A stretch of DNA of 64,000 nucleotides from an uncultured Eubacteriales bacterium (lineage in GTDB: Bacteria; Bacillota; Clostridia; Oscillospirales; CAG-272), in assembly GCA_934446365.1 (NCBI GenBank), contig CAKSDZ010000002.1, positions 372,001 through 436,000 of the forward strand. The letters are read 5' to 3'. A program made the position numbers and the translations under genes. The stretch's first letter is position 1; each line of letters starts with the position of its first letter. Shown here in pieces: positions 33,054 to 42,174 of the stretch. The notes under the pieces are model-generated. The model was given only the letters and a program-made list of their open reading frames with translations. It did not search any database and had not been told where the DNA came from.

Positions 33054-35245
33054 AACAAGAGGGGGCGTCCGTCATTTCACGAAAGGTTTTGTTTGTCGCC
33101 ACGGTCGTAAAAGAGCATATCGAGGCGTTTCACCTGCCGTATCTCAAATGGTTCAGAGAGCATGGCTACGAAACGCATGTCGCGGCGGCGGATAACGGAA
33201 GCGGCGCGGAAATTCCGTACTGTGACGTTTTCCATCCCATTCCGTTTGACCGCAGGCCCCTGTCCCCGCGCAACATAAAAGCATACCGCCGGCTTCGGCG
33301 CGTCATCGACAGCGAACATTTCGAGCTCATCCACTGTCATACGCCGGTCGGCGGCGTTTTGGCACGCCTTGCCGCGCGGGAAAGCCGCAAAAGGGGAATG
33401 AAGCTTCTCTATACCGCGCACGGCTTTGCCTTTTACAAGGGAGCGCCGCCCTTTCCCTCCGTTATTTTCAAAGCGGTGGAAAAATACTGCGCGAAGCTCA
33501 CCGACGTCCTTATCACAATCAATCGGGAGGACTTCGCATATGCGAAGCATCATCTGCACGCCGGAAGAATCGAATATGTGCCCGGCGTCGGCGTGGATAC
33601 GGAAGCTTATGCGCCGAATGCCCTCCTCCGTGAAAAAACAAGAAAATCACTCGGACTTTCGGATTCCGAGACAATGGTGCTTTCCGTCGGAAGGCTCGAC
33701 CGCAACAAAAATCACGAAACCGCGATACGGGCGGCCGCCGACTGCATCCGAAAGCATCCGGAAACGGCGATACGGCTTTTCATCGCCGGAGACGGACGGC
33801 TGCGCCGGCGACTGGAAACGCTCGCCCGAGCGCTTGGCATGGAATCACACGTATGCTTTCTCGGATACCGAGCCGATATCCCGGCGCTCATGTGTGCCGC
33901 CGACATCTACATACATCTGTCCAAAACGGAGGGCCTGCCGCGGGCGGTCATGGAGGCGATGGCATGCGGACTGCCCGTGGTCGCCTCGGACGCGCGCGGC
34001 TGCCGTGATCTTCTGCATGGTGCGCAGGCTTCCCTCTTTCACCCCTCTGATTATTGCGCCGTCGGCGCGGCGCTCGCCACGCTCACCGAAAATCCGGAAC
34101 GGAGAAAAAAGCTGGGCGCGGAAAACAGAGAGCGCATCCGGCCGTTTTCGCTTGACAACACACTTGCAAAAATGGACGGGATCTACCGCTCCGCGATGGA
34201 AAAACAGGTACGGGTGCTCCATGTGCTCGGCAGCAGCAAATTTTACGGAGCGGAGCACGTCGTCTGTGACATCATCGAAAGATTCCGCGGGAACAAGGAC
34301 ATAGAAATGGCCTATGCCAGTCCCGACGGAGAAATCGCGGAGGCGCTCCGTGCGCGTGAGATTCGCTTTATCCCGATGAAAAAGCTGACACCTTTCACCT
34401 TGAAAAAAGCGATTTCTGCTTACCGGCCGGACATTCTCCATGCGCACGACGTGCGGGCGGGCGTCGTCTGTGCCTGCTTTTCCGGCACCTGCAAAATCGT
34501 CTCCACCATGCACGTCAACACGCCCGCCATGCGCAGAAAAACGCCGAAAGCGCGGCTCTACCGTATGGCGGCAAGGCGCTTCTCCCATATTTTCTGGGTA
34601 AACCGGAGCGCCATGGAGGAATTCGCGTTTGCGGATGCCGTCGCGGACAAAAGCGAGCACCTCGCCAATATCATCGACATCGCCGCGGTGCGCGGCAGAG
34701 CGGGTTCGATTCCCGTCCCCCATCCCTATGCCGGTGTCTATCTCGGACGCTTCGAGGAGCAAAAGGACCCCATGCGTCTGATGCGGATTTTCGCGGGCAT
34801 TTTAAAACGCTGCCCGGATGTGCGCTTCGCCGCGGCCGGCTCCGGCTCCATGCTCGCGGAAACGGTGGCATACGCGAAAGCGCTGGGCATCTCGGAGCAC
34901 GTCGATTTCCCCGGCTATCTCGAAAATCCCTATACGCTGCTCGCCGGAGCCCGCTTTCTGCTGATGTGCTCAAAATTTGAAGGATTACCGATTGCCGCCC
35001 TGGAGGCCGGCGCACTCGGCGTGCCGGTTGTCGCCGTAAAAACGGACGGCCTTGCCGAAGCGGTCGAGGACGGACAAAGCGGCTTTCTGTCGGACGACGA
35101 CGGGACGCTGATCCGACATGCGGCGGCGCTGATTTCCGACGACGCGCTCTATGGGACTATGCATGCGGCGGCCTATCGGCATTCTGAGGAAATCAACGAC
35201 GGCGATGCGTATAAAAACAAGCTCCGTCGGACGTATTTTTCTTGA
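33032..35245 (+). CDS. Tandem two-domain GT4 glycosyltransferase
   Basis: One uninterrupted frame holds two complete GT4-type glycosyltransferases. The first (about residues 15-380) has the donor-site motif SKTEGLPRAVMEAMACG. The second, starting near MEKQVRVLHVLGSSKFYGAE (ATG 34196), has SKFEGLPIAALEAGALG. The protein should transfer sugars from nucleotide donors in cell-envelope glycan synthesis; two domains suggest two successive additions. ATG 33032 overlaps the Nif3-like gene and lacks a ribosome-binding site. A strong AAGAGGGGG instead stands 8 nt before ATT 33074 (ISRKVLFVAT), where homologues usually begin, so an unusual start is possible. Confidence 0.85.
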   Translation: MRNPLFLKQEGASVISRKVLFVATVVKEHIEAFHLPYLKWFREHGYETHVAAADNGSGAEIPYCDVFHPIPFDRRPLSPRNIKAYRRLRRVIDSEHFELIHCHTPVGGVLARLAARESRKRGMKLLYTAHGFAFYKGAPPFPSVIFKAVEKYCAKLTDVLITINREDFAYAKHHLHAGRIEYVPGVGVDTEAYAPNALLREKTRKSLGLSDSETMVLSVGRLDRNKNHETAIRAAADCIRKHPETAIRLFIAGDGRLRRRLETLARALGMESHVCFLGYRADIPALMCAADIYIHLSKTEGLPRAVMEAMACGLPVVASDARGCRDLLHGAQASLFHPSDYCAVGAALATLTENPERRKKLGAENRERIRPFSLDNTLAKMDGIYRSAMEKQVRVLHVLGSSKFYGAEHVVCDIIERFRGNKDIEMAYASPDGEIAEALRAREIRFIPMKKLTPFTLKKAISAYRPDILHAHDVRAGVVCACFSGTCKIVSTMHVNTPAMRRKTPKARLYRMAARRFSHIFWVNRSAMEEFAFADAVADKSEHLANIIDIAAVRGRAGSIPVPHPYAGVYLGRFEEQKDPMRLMRIFAGILKRCPDVRFAAAGSGSMLAETVAYAKALGISEHVDFPGYLENPYTLLAGARFLLMCSKFEGLPIAALEAGALGVPVVAVKTDGLAEAVEDGQSGFLSDDDGTLIRHAAALISDDALYGTMHAAAYRHSEEINDGDAYKNKLRRTYFS

Positions 35246-35270
35246 CAAACCGCGCGCCTTGGTGCATAAT
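35242..35270 (+). promoter_or_regulatory. Promoter of ogg-HAM1
   Basis: Plus strand: -35 TTGACA (35242-35247), -10 CATAAT (35265-35270), spacer 17 bp. It overlaps the end of the glycosyltransferase gene. Confidence 0.72.
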
Positions 35271-35313
35271 GAAAAAAGAATGATACGGATATTCACAAGA
35301 GAGGGAGAGGCAC

Positions 35314-36216
35314 ATGGCAATCACGGCAAAGGAGGACATCATACGGGAAAACGGAATCCCCTTTGTCGAGCTTTCCGGCGTTTCTTCCTTCAACGCGGAA
35401 ATGACGTTTGAATGCGGCCAGTGCTTCCGTTTCGACAAAAGCCCGAACGGGGGCTATGAAGGCGTCGCATACGGCAGAGCGCTCCGCGTTCTTCAACCGG
35501 CGGATGGTCACGTAATCCTCTACGGCTCGACGCTCTCGGACTATGAAACCGTTTGGAAGGGCTTCCTTTCGCTCGACGAGGATTATGAAGCCATTCAAAA
35601 GGACATTTGCGAGCGCTTCGGAAGATACGGAGATACCATCTATGAAGCCGTGCGCTGCGCGTCCGGCATCCGGCTCCTGCGGCAGGAGCCGTGGGAGGCA
35701 CTCTGTTCGTTTATCCTATCCCAAAACAACAACATTCCGCGCATCAAAAAAATCATCACCGCCCTTTGCCGAACGCTCGGCGAACCGTTTTCCGCAATGG
35801 GTGAAACCTATTATAAATTTCCCACCGCGCGGGCGATTGCGGACGCCGGACTTTCGGGACTTGCGCCCTGTCGGATGGGCTTTCGCGCGCGATATCTCCT
35901 CGACGCGGCGGAAAAATGCCGAAACGGAGAAACCCGGCTCAACGCCCTGAAAGACGCCGATATCGCGCAGGCGGAGGAGGCACTCACCGCCATCTGCGGC
36001 GTAGGGAAAAAAGTCGCCGCCTGCACCATGCTCTACGGTCTGCACAAAACCGAAGCATTTCCGGTGGACGTATGGATGCGGCGCGTGCTCGACAAATATT
36101 ATCCGGACGGACTCGATCTTGCCACACTCGGAGATTACGCCGGCATCGCCCAGCAGTATCTTTTCTACTATGAACGGGAAAAAGCCTCGCAGGAAAGGGA
36201 GAAAAAACGCGCATGA
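35314..36216 (+). CDS. ogg: 8-oxoguanine DNA glycosylase (OGG1-type)
   Basis: The 300-residue protein has an N-terminal OGG domain (GQCFRFDK) and a helix-hairpin-helix GPD domain with ICGVGKKVAACTM and PVDVW. By alignment to OGG1, the catalytic lysine is K233 and the catalytic aspartate D252. It excises 8-oxoguanine from DNA with an associated lyase activity. ATG 35314 follows GAGGGAGAGG. The next gene overlaps its stop by 4 bp. Confidence 0.93.
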   Translation: MAITAKEDIIRENGIPFVELSGVSSFNAEMTFECGQCFRFDKSPNGGYEGVAYGRALRVLQPADGHVILYGSTLSDYETVWKGFLSLDEDYEAIQKDICERFGRYGDTIYEAVRCASGIRLLRQEPWEALCSFILSQNNNIPRIKKIITALCRTLGEPFSAMGETYYKFPTARAIADAGLSGLAPCRMGFRARYLLDAAEKCRNGETRLNALKDADIAQAEEALTAICGVGKKVAACTMLYGLHKTEAFPVDVWMRRVLDKYYPDGLDLATLGDYAGIAQQYLFYYEREKASQEREKKRA

Positions 36217-36896
36217 AGCTGCTTTACGGCACCGGAAATCCGGCAAAGCTTGCCTACATGAAACGACGGCTGTCCGCTCTTCCCATAGAACTGCTTTCCC
36301 TTTCCGATATGCCGTCGCCTCCGCCGCCCATTGAGGAAGCAGGAAGCGACGCGCTCCAAAACGCGCGCATCAAGGCGCTTGCCTACTATGAGGTCTATCA
36401 TATTCCCGTTTTTTCGTGTGACACCGGACTTTATTTTGATGAAATACCGGATGCATTACAGCCGGGCGTTCATGTCCGCAGAATCGGTGGAAAAACGCTC
36501 ACCGATGAGGAAATGACCGCGTATTATGCCGCGTTTGCCGCGCGCTTCGGAATGACATCAAAGGTTTTTCAGGGTAATTCGGCAACACCGCGCGGACTGA
36601 CGGCGCAATATCGCAACGCCGTCTGCCTTGTGATGGACAGCACGCACATCTACGAGCGCATGGACGAAAGCACCGCCGGAAGAAAATTTCTGTTAACCGA
36701 CACACCGCACCCAAAGCGTGAAAAGGGATTCCCCCTGGACTGCTTATCAGTCGATTCCGCAAGCGGGAGATACTATTATGATCTTGCCGACCATGCGACA
36801 GACGAGATTGCAAGCGCAGACAGCCGCATGTCTCAGGCATATGCGCGCTTCTTTTCCGAAGCGCTGGAAGCGTTTCACCGCGAAACGGGAAAGTGA
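36213..36896 (+). CDS. RdgB/HAM1-like non-canonical purine NTP pyrophosphatase
   Basis: The 227-residue protein starts with GTGNPAKLAYMKRRL, the family nucleotide-binding N-terminus. It has SCDTGLYFDE in place of the usual DDSGLEV catalytic segment and a late GFPLDCL region. Family members hydrolyse dITP, XTP and similar nucleotides. It is somewhat divergent, so activity is probable but not certain. Coupling to ogg (ATGA overlap) fits a nucleotide-pool and DNA-repair unit. Confidence 0.72.
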   Translation: MKLLYGTGNPAKLAYMKRRLSALPIELLSLSDMPSPPPPIEEAGSDALQNARIKALAYYEVYHIPVFSCDTGLYFDEIPDALQPGVHVRRIGGKTLTDEEMTAYYAAFAARFGMTSKVFQGNSATPRGLTAQYRNAVCLVMDSTHIYERMDESTAGRKFLLTDTPHPKREKGFPLDCLSVDSASGRYYYDLADHATDEIASADSRMSQAYARFFSEALEAFHRETGK

Positions 36897-36967
36897 AAAT
36901 TTGATTTTTATTCAATTTCCACTTGAAAAGGAAGAAAGGCATAGACATAAATCCATTTTTGAAAAAG

Positions 36968-37020
36968 GCAAGCGCCTCGGCGGCTCTTTTGGTATCTTTT
37001 CTCCCCGTGGAGAAAAGTAC
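36968..37020 (+). repeat. Solo end of the mosaic hairpin repeat
   Basis: GCGCCTCGGCGGCTCTTTTG followed by hairpin GTATCTTTTCTC...GAGAAAAGTAC (36982-37020 region) matches the 3' end module of copies A-C, with no upstream unit. The hairpin is followed by ATTCC. It lies behind the HAM1-like gene and may serve as its terminator. The rest of 36897-37116 holds nothing else recognisable. Confidence 0.7.
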
Positions 37021-37116
37021 ATTCCCCCGCATGGAAAATGTGAAAATCATTTCTTATATAAAAAATATATCTTATAAAACAAAAAAATCTCGGCACTGCC
37101 GAAACGAAAGGAACCC

Positions 37117-37770
37117 ATGATTTTACAGCCTAAGGATACAACCATTGCCTACCGTTGTCCGGAATGCGGAACAACGGTCATGAGCGTCGTCGGCGCACTG
37201 GCGCTTTCCGGCGATATCATCAAGCTGAAATGCGACTGCGGCGGCTCGGAGCTCCTCCTCGAAAACACGGACGACGGCAAAATCCGTCTGACCGTTCCCT
37301 GTGTCTTCTGTCCCTCGCCGCACCGGTATTTGGTTTCCCGCAGACTGCTCACGACAAGGGAGCTGTTTACTTTTCCCTGCGCGTATTCCGGCATCGATAT
37401 CCTTTTTATCGGCGCCAAGGGAGCGGTGCTGCGGGCGGTCGAAGAATCCGACAAGGAGCTTGAAGAGCTGATCGACGAAACCGAGATGGCGGGGATTCAC
37501 GACGGAAACGAGGGCGACAATCTTTACGGAGACGAGCACATCCGCGATCTGATCGTCTTTACGCTCGGCGACCTCGCCGAGGAGGGGGATATTGTCTGCG
37601 GCTGCTCCGACGGCGGCGATTTTCTTGTGGAGCAGGAACGGGACAGTGTGTGCATCTCCTGCAAAAAATGCGGTTGGAAAAAGGAAATTTCCTGCGCCGG
37701 AAGCTCGCTTGATGCCGAGGCTCTTTTCGACTGCGACAAGCTGTATTTGGAGCCTGACGAAAAATCTTAA
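37117..37770 (+). CDS. Conserved zinc-ribbon-like protein, function unknown
   Basis: The 217-residue protein has paired cysteines in four places: CPEC at about residue 14, CDC near 45, CVFC near 67, and CISCKKC near 182. These suggest two zinc-binding modules separated by an acidic helix (SDKELEELIDETE). I recognise similar uncharacterised clostridial proteins but no function. ATG 37117 follows GAAAGGAA. A hairpin TTTGCCGC GAT GCGGCAAA (37792-37810) lies behind it. Confidence 0.75.
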   Translation: MILQPKDTTIAYRCPECGTTVMSVVGALALSGDIIKLKCDCGGSELLLENTDDGKIRLTVPCVFCPSPHRYLVSRRLLTTRELFTFPCAYSGIDILFIGAKGAVLRAVEESDKELEELIDETEMAGIHDGNEGDNLYGDEHIRDLIVFTLGDLAEEGDIVCGCSDGGDFLVEQERDSVCISCKKCGWKKEISCAGSSLDAEALFDCDKLYLEPDEKS

Positions 37771-37842
37771 AGCTTTCACTTTGTTATCCACTTTGCCGCG
37801 ATGCGGCAAAAATCACATAAATCATTTCGGAGGAAATTGAAT

Positions 37843-38865
37843 ATGAGCAAAATTGTATGTTTCGGAGAACTGATGCTTCGCCTTTGCCCGGAGGGCTATC
37901 TGCGCTTTGAGCAGGCAAACGAATTTGAAGCAAGCTTCGGCGGCGGCGAGGCAAATGTCGCCGTGTCGCTCGCGCATTTCGGCATGGACGCGGCGTTCGT
38001 CTCCAAATTCCCGTCGCACTCGATTGGAGATATGGCGGTCCGCTCTCTGCGTGCCGAGGGCGTCGCAGTCGACAAAATCGCGCGCGGCGGCGAGAGAATG
38101 GGAATCTATTTTCTCGAAAAAGGTGCGTCCCAGCGTCCGTCCAAGGTCATCTACGACCGCAAATACTCCTCGATCGGCATGGCGTCGCGTGAGGATTTCA
38201 ACTGGGAAACGATTCTTGACGGCGCGGAATGGTTCCATTTCACCGGCATCACCCCCGCTCTCGGCGACAACGTGGCGCAAATCACGCTCGACGCGCTGAA
38301 AGTCTGCAAAAAGAAAGGGATTAAGGTCAGCTGCGACCTCAATTTCCGCAAAAAGCTCTGGACGAGCGAGAAAGCGGGCACGGTCATGGGCGAGCTTTGC
38401 GAATACGTCGACGTCTGCATCGCCAATGAGGAGGACGCCGAGAAGGTATTCGGCATCAAGCCGGACCACAACGACGTCGAGGGCGGCAAGCTCAACCGCG
38501 AGGGCTATATCGACGTTGCGAAAAAGCTTTCCGACCGCTTCGGCTTTGAAAAAGTCGCTATCACGCTGCGCGAGAGCATTTCCGCCTCCGACAACAACTG
38601 GGCGGCCATGCTTTATGCGGACGGAGAAGCGTATTTCTCCAAAAAATATGCCGTGCATATCGTCGACCGCGTGGGCGGCGGCGACTCCTTCGGCGCGGGA
38701 CTTATCTACGGTCTCATGAACGGCTACGACAATCAGAAAACCATCGAATTTGCCGTGGCGGCCTCCTGTCTCAAACATTCCATCGAGACGGATTTCAACT
38801 ATGTTTCCGTCGACGAGGTCAAGACGCTGATGATGGGCGACGGCTCCGGCCGTGTCCAAAGATAA
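37843..38865 (+). CDS. kdgK: PfkB-family sugar kinase, probable 2-keto-3-deoxygluconate kinase
   Basis: The 340-residue protein has FGELMLRLCPEG at the N-terminus, GGGEANVAVSLA, and the C-terminal PfkB signature DRVGGGDSFGAGL with the catalytic Asp. Overall pattern fits 2-dehydro-3-deoxygluconokinase, which phosphorylates KDG from pectin or uronate breakdown; the related ribokinase or fructokinase activities cannot be excluded. GGAGG precedes ATG 37843. No eda or uronate isomerase is adjacent. Confidence 0.85.
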   Translation: MSKIVCFGELMLRLCPEGYLRFEQANEFEASFGGGEANVAVSLAHFGMDAAFVSKFPSHSIGDMAVRSLRAEGVAVDKIARGGERMGIYFLEKGASQRPSKVIYDRKYSSIGMASREDFNWETILDGAEWFHFTGITPALGDNVAQITLDALKVCKKKGIKVSCDLNFRKKLWTSEKAGTVMGELCEYVDVCIANEEDAEKVFGIKPDHNDVEGGKLNREGYIDVAKKLSDRFGFEKVAITLRESISASDNNWAAMLYADGEAYFSKKYAVHIVDRVGGGDSFGAGLIYGLMNGYDNQKTIEFAVAASCLKHSIETDFNYVSVDEVKTLMMGDGSGRVQR

Positions 38866-38883
38866 AAGAAAAACAAAGGCTTT

Positions 38884-38912
38884 GCGAGCGCCGTTATCAA
38901 AAACGGCGCCCG
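38884..38912 (+). terminator. Probable terminator of kdgK
   Basis: GCGCCGTT (38888-38895), loop of 6, AACGGCGC (38902-38909), with a GCG/CGC extension through one-base bulges. The T-run is weak (ATTTCATT). Confidence 0.6.
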
Positions 38913-38988
38913 CATTTCATTCCCCACAGAAAAGCACGGCACCGGCTCGGAAAATCGATTTCATATTCTTTGAAAGGAATCTGTCGGC

Positions 38989-40506
38989 ATGAAAAAAACG
39001 GTATCTGCCATCGCAATGATTTTCGCGGTACTTTTTCTTTTTTGCGGCTGCGGAAAAACACCCCCAGCCGAAATGACAAGCGTCGACGGCTCGCCGGTTT
39101 ATCCGGCATCGACGCCGCCCGACCCGTTCTGCGAGGTACATACTTTCGATATCGAAGACATCATCGTGGAACCGGGTGTCAAAACCGAAGGCATGACGAA
39201 GCTCACCTGCTCGGTATGCGGCATCCATCAAATAAAAATGATTCCGGCGACCGACTCCGTTAAAATCCTCGCGATTGGCAATAGTTTCAGCGCAGACGCC
39301 ATGGAATATCTTTACGACATCTGCGACGCCGCCGGCATCGGGGATATTGTGCTCGGCAACTTATATATCGGCGGCTGCTCGCTCGACACGCACTGGGACA
39401 ATATACAGAAGAATGCAAACGCCTATACCTACTATGAAAACGTCTACGGATACTGGACGACGAAAAACGCCAAAAGCATTCTCGCCGCTTTGGAAGCGGA
39501 GGATTGGGATATCATCACCGTCCAACAGGCAAGCGGTGACAGCGGCATGTCCGAAACCTACGGCAACCTGCAAAATATCCTCGATTATATCCACGAGCAT
39601 AAAGCCGACGCCAAAATCTATTGGCATATGACGTGGGCGTATCAGTCGGACTCCTCACACGGGGATTTCGCGAATTATGAGAAAAATCAGCTCACCATGT
39701 ATCATGCGATTGTCGACACCGTAAACGACACGGTTTTCAAACACGAAAGGATTGCCGGTGTGATTCCGAGCGGCACCGCCATTCAGAATCTCCGCACCTC
39801 CTATATCGGCGACACGCTGACGCGCGACGGCTATCACCTGAGCTATGATGCCGGCCGATATACGGCAGCGCTGACATGGTTTGCAGCGCTTACCGGACTT
39901 CCGGTCGAGGATATCGATTGGATGCCGGAAAGCTGCGCCGGGATTCGCTCAGACAAGCTGGAAGCGATTCGCGAAGCGGTGAATGCGGCGCTCAAAACGC
40001 CGCTTTCCGTCACGGAGTCCTCGCTGCCTGCCACGGCAATCCCCGTCAAAACGCTGGAAATAACCGATGCCGACAGGGAGACGCTTCAAAAGCTCGGCTA
40101 TGACCCCGAGCGCTTCGAGGTGCTCGACTGGGAGCCGACGGTCGCCGCCTACTACAACTCGACCGCAAGTGCCGCTTTGGTATCAAGAGCAAACAGCACC
40201 GCCTCCAATCTTCCCTATTTTACCGCATCACGCATTTTCACAAAAGAAGAGCTGCCCGATGGAACCGTCATCGCGGTCGATGACGGCTATCAATACCGTC
40301 CCGAGGGCTGGACGTCGCTTTCGTCGAAAAACACAAGTGCCGCAAGACCCGCCAATGTGACGGGAGATGCGGTCGTTGTAAGCGACAAGTGGTGGGGAAA
40401 TTTCCGATACCGCGCTTTCAACCTCTCCCATAGCGGTTCCACGACCGATATGACAGAAGCGGATTCGGTGCATCTGCGCATCTATATTCCCAAAGAGGAA
40501 GGCTGA
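38989..40506 (+). CDS. DUF4886 SGNH-like lipoprotein
   Basis: The 505-residue precursor has a signal peptide with a lipobox ending at FCGC (Cys about 21). A hydrolase-like domain follows with IGNSFS (Ser block), QQASGDSG and RDGYHLSYDAGRY (Asp/His block), the DUF4886 form of the SGNH fold. The C-terminal 150 residues form a further extracytoplasmic domain. It is probably a surface esterase or glycan deacetylase. A RBS GAAAGGAA precedes ATG 38989. Confidence 0.82.
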   Translation: MKKTVSAIAMIFAVLFLFCGCGKTPPAEMTSVDGSPVYPASTPPDPFCEVHTFDIEDIIVEPGVKTEGMTKLTCSVCGIHQIKMIPATDSVKILAIGNSFSADAMEYLYDICDAAGIGDIVLGNLYIGGCSLDTHWDNIQKNANAYTYYENVYGYWTTKNAKSILAALEAEDWDIITVQQASGDSGMSETYGNLQNILDYIHEHKADAKIYWHMTWAYQSDSSHGDFANYEKNQLTMYHAIVDTVNDTVFKHERIAGVIPSGTAIQNLRTSYIGDTLTRDGYHLSYDAGRYTAALTWFAALTGLPVEDIDWMPESCAGIRSDKLEAIREAVNAALKTPLSVTESSLPATAIPVKTLEITDADRETLQKLGYDPERFEVLDWEPTVAAYYNSTASAALVSRANSTASNLPYFTASRIFTKEELPDGTVIAVDDGYQYRPEGWTSLSSKNTSAARPANVTGDAVVVSDKWWGNFRYRAFNLSHSGSTTDMTEADSVHLRIYIPKEEG

Positions 40507-40513
40507 ATCATCC

Positions 40514-41092
40514 ATGCTTGAAAACGACTGGAAGTTAAGACAGGACAGCCTCCTCCTGCGCGACGCACTGTGCGAATTTTTTGAATGCCGATACGGCAAA
40601 ATCCGCTTTTTAGAGGAAAAAAACATCGGAAAAGTGCGCGCAGACATGATTGCCGTCCTCCCGACAGGCCTTGTCGGAATTGAAATCAAAAGCCACAGCG
40701 ACAGCTATGAGCGGCTGAAAAATCAAATCAAGGAATACGACAAATACTGCGATTACAATTTCCTATGCGCGGGCAGCACGCACGTGCACGCCAAGGAGCA
40801 TGTTCCGGAGCACTGGGGCATCGTTATGATGACGGTGCGGGACGGCGTCCGTTTCGACGTTCTGCGCGAGCCTGCGAAAAATCCGAAATGCAAAACGGAA
40901 CGTCAGACGGAGCTTCTTTGGCGCAACGAGCTTGCCCATATTCTGAAAACGGAAAAGCTCCCCCGCTACGCCGGAAAAAGCAAAAAATTTATCTGCGGCA
41001 GGCTTTGTGAAAAGCTCCCGCCGGAAAGACTGAAACCCCTCATCTGCGACAGGCTCTTTGAGAGGGACTACTCGCGTTACAGAGAGGACTAA
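40514..41092 (+). CDS. Putative PD-(D/E)XK nuclease-fold protein (sce7726/MmcB-like)
   Basis: The 192-residue protein has ADMIAVLPTGLVGIEIKSH, in which D and the ExK pair fit a PD-(D/E)XK active site, after an N-terminal LRDALCEFFE helix. The C-terminal basic part resembles sce7726-type proteins. Possible roles are in DNA repair or as a selfish or defence nuclease; the sequence does not decide. It follows the DUF4886 gene by 7 bp. Confidence 0.6.
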   Translation: MLENDWKLRQDSLLLRDALCEFFECRYGKIRFLEEKNIGKVRADMIAVLPTGLVGIEIKSHSDSYERLKNQIKEYDKYCDYNFLCAGSTHVHAKEHVPEHWGIVMMTVRDGVRFDVLREPAKNPKCKTERQTELLWRNELAHILKTEKLPRYAGKSKKFICGRLCEKLPPERLKPLICDRLFERDYSRYRED

Positions 41093-41145
41093 ATTTTCAG
41101 CGAAAAAACAGCTCTTATCATAGCAAAGCAAATTCGGCAATACAA

Positions 41146-41184
41146 AGCCCGGCAGATTCTTTGTGGTCTGCCGGGCTGATTTAT
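41146..41184 (+). terminator. Terminator after the putative nuclease gene
   Basis: AGCCCGGCAGA (41146-41156), 10-nt loop, TCTGCCGGGCT (41167-41177), then GATTTATTTTG. Confidence 0.8.
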
Positions 41185-41239
41185 TTTGTCTATCAAATCG
41201 GCCGAAAACTGTCGAAAGCTGTCATGCTTCCCTTTCTTC

Positions 41240-41389
41240 TCACTCGGCACAGAAGCCGTAAAAATGACCGTTCGCCGTCGCCAAGGTTCCGGTTTCATTT
41301 TCATGGATGGAAAGATAAATCTCCTCCTCCACCGGATATTCCGTTTCTTCGCCGTCCTCCGTCAAAAGAATGATCGAGCTTGGCAACAA
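41240..41389 (-). CDS. Short ORF downstream of ktrA, possibly a gene fragment
   Basis: The frame reads 49 residues from TTG 41389, ending in EIYLSIHENETGTLATANGH-FYGFCAE. Codon use and acidic composition look coding, but there is no clear start or ribosome-binding site and an in-frame stop lies just upstream. It could be the end of a decayed gene or a small downstream protein of the ktr transcript. A plus-strand ORF at 41370-41513 overlaps it in antisense. Confidence 0.3.
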   Translation of the reverse strand: MLPSSIILLTEDGEETEYPVEEEIYLSIHENETGTLATANGHFYGFCAE

Positions 41390-41513
41390 TCCTGCAACCT
41401 ATATTTTAGCCGGCATCGTGCTCGCCCTTTTTGTCGCATTGATATGGGTGCTTGTCGATATGCATAGTTCCCTTTCAGGCAGATCGCACCTTATTTCTTC
41501 GCGGACAGCCTAA
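41370..41513 (+). CDS. Possible small membrane peptide, antisense to the ktrA end
   Basis: The 47-residue frame has one strong hydrophobic segment (YILAGIVLALFVALIWVLV, residues 12-30) followed by a short polar tail. Its layout resembles single-pass mini-proteins, but it has no good ribosome-binding site and overlaps ktrA by 23 bp in antisense. Confidence 0.25.
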   Translation: MIELGNNPATYILAGIVLALFVALIWVLVDMHSSLSGRSHLISSRTA

Positions 41514-42141
41514 AAACATCCGTCGCCTTGCCGATGACGACCATATGGTCCGTTTCCGTGAACCGGTAATCCGCACCGGGCAAAAGCTTCAGATCGTTGT
41601 TGATTTTCATGGCAATGATGTTGATTTTATATTTCTGGCGGATATTGATTTCCGAAATGGTCTTTCCCATCCACGCCGACGGCACGGGGATTTCATAGAT
41701 GGCATATTCCTTGGTAAGCTCGATAAAATCGAAGATATTGGTGGCATTATAGCGGACGGCCAGCTTTTCCGCCATTTCCCTCTCGGGATAGACGACCTCG
41801 TCCGCACCGATACGCATGAGCAGGTCTGCCTGAATATCCTGCTTCGCCTTGGCCACGACGAATTTTGCATTCAGCTCCTTCAAAAGCGCGGTAATGACGA
41901 GCGACGACTGAAAATCGTCACCGATGGCGACAAAGCAGATATCGAAATGATTGACGCCGAGCGCCCGCAAAACATTCTCATTGGTGCAGTCTGCGATTTG
42001 AGAATCCGTAAACATCGTGGAATACTGCTCGATAACAGACGCATCCTTATCCACAATCATGACGTCATTTCCAAGTTCAAGCATCTTCTTTGCCAAATGA
42101 CGTCCGAATCTTCCCATTCCTATGACAAGTATGGATTTCAT
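41491..42141 (-). CDS. ktrA: Potassium uptake regulatory subunit KtrA/TrkA
   Basis: The 216-residue protein has an RCK_N nucleotide-binding domain (IGMGRFGRHLA, then IVDKD) and an RCK_C domain from about residue 135. It gates the KtrB channel at the membrane and in Firmicutes relatives binds ATP/ADP and often c-di-AMP. ATG 42141 follows GGAGG. The channel gene is 33 bp upstream. Confidence 0.92.
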   Translation of the reverse strand: MKSILVIGMGRFGRHLAKKMLELGNDVMIVDKDASVIEQYSTMFTDSQIADCTNENVLRALGVNHFDICFVAIGDDFQSSLVITALLKELNAKFVVAKAKQDIQADLLMRIGADEVVYPEREMAEKLAVRYNATNIFDFIELTKEYAIYEIPVPSAWMGKTISEINIRQKYKINIIAMKINNDLKLLPGADYRFTETDHMVVIGKATDVFRLSAKK

Positions 42142-42174
42142 AACAAACCTCCGTGTTTCCCTCTCCAAGTAGTA

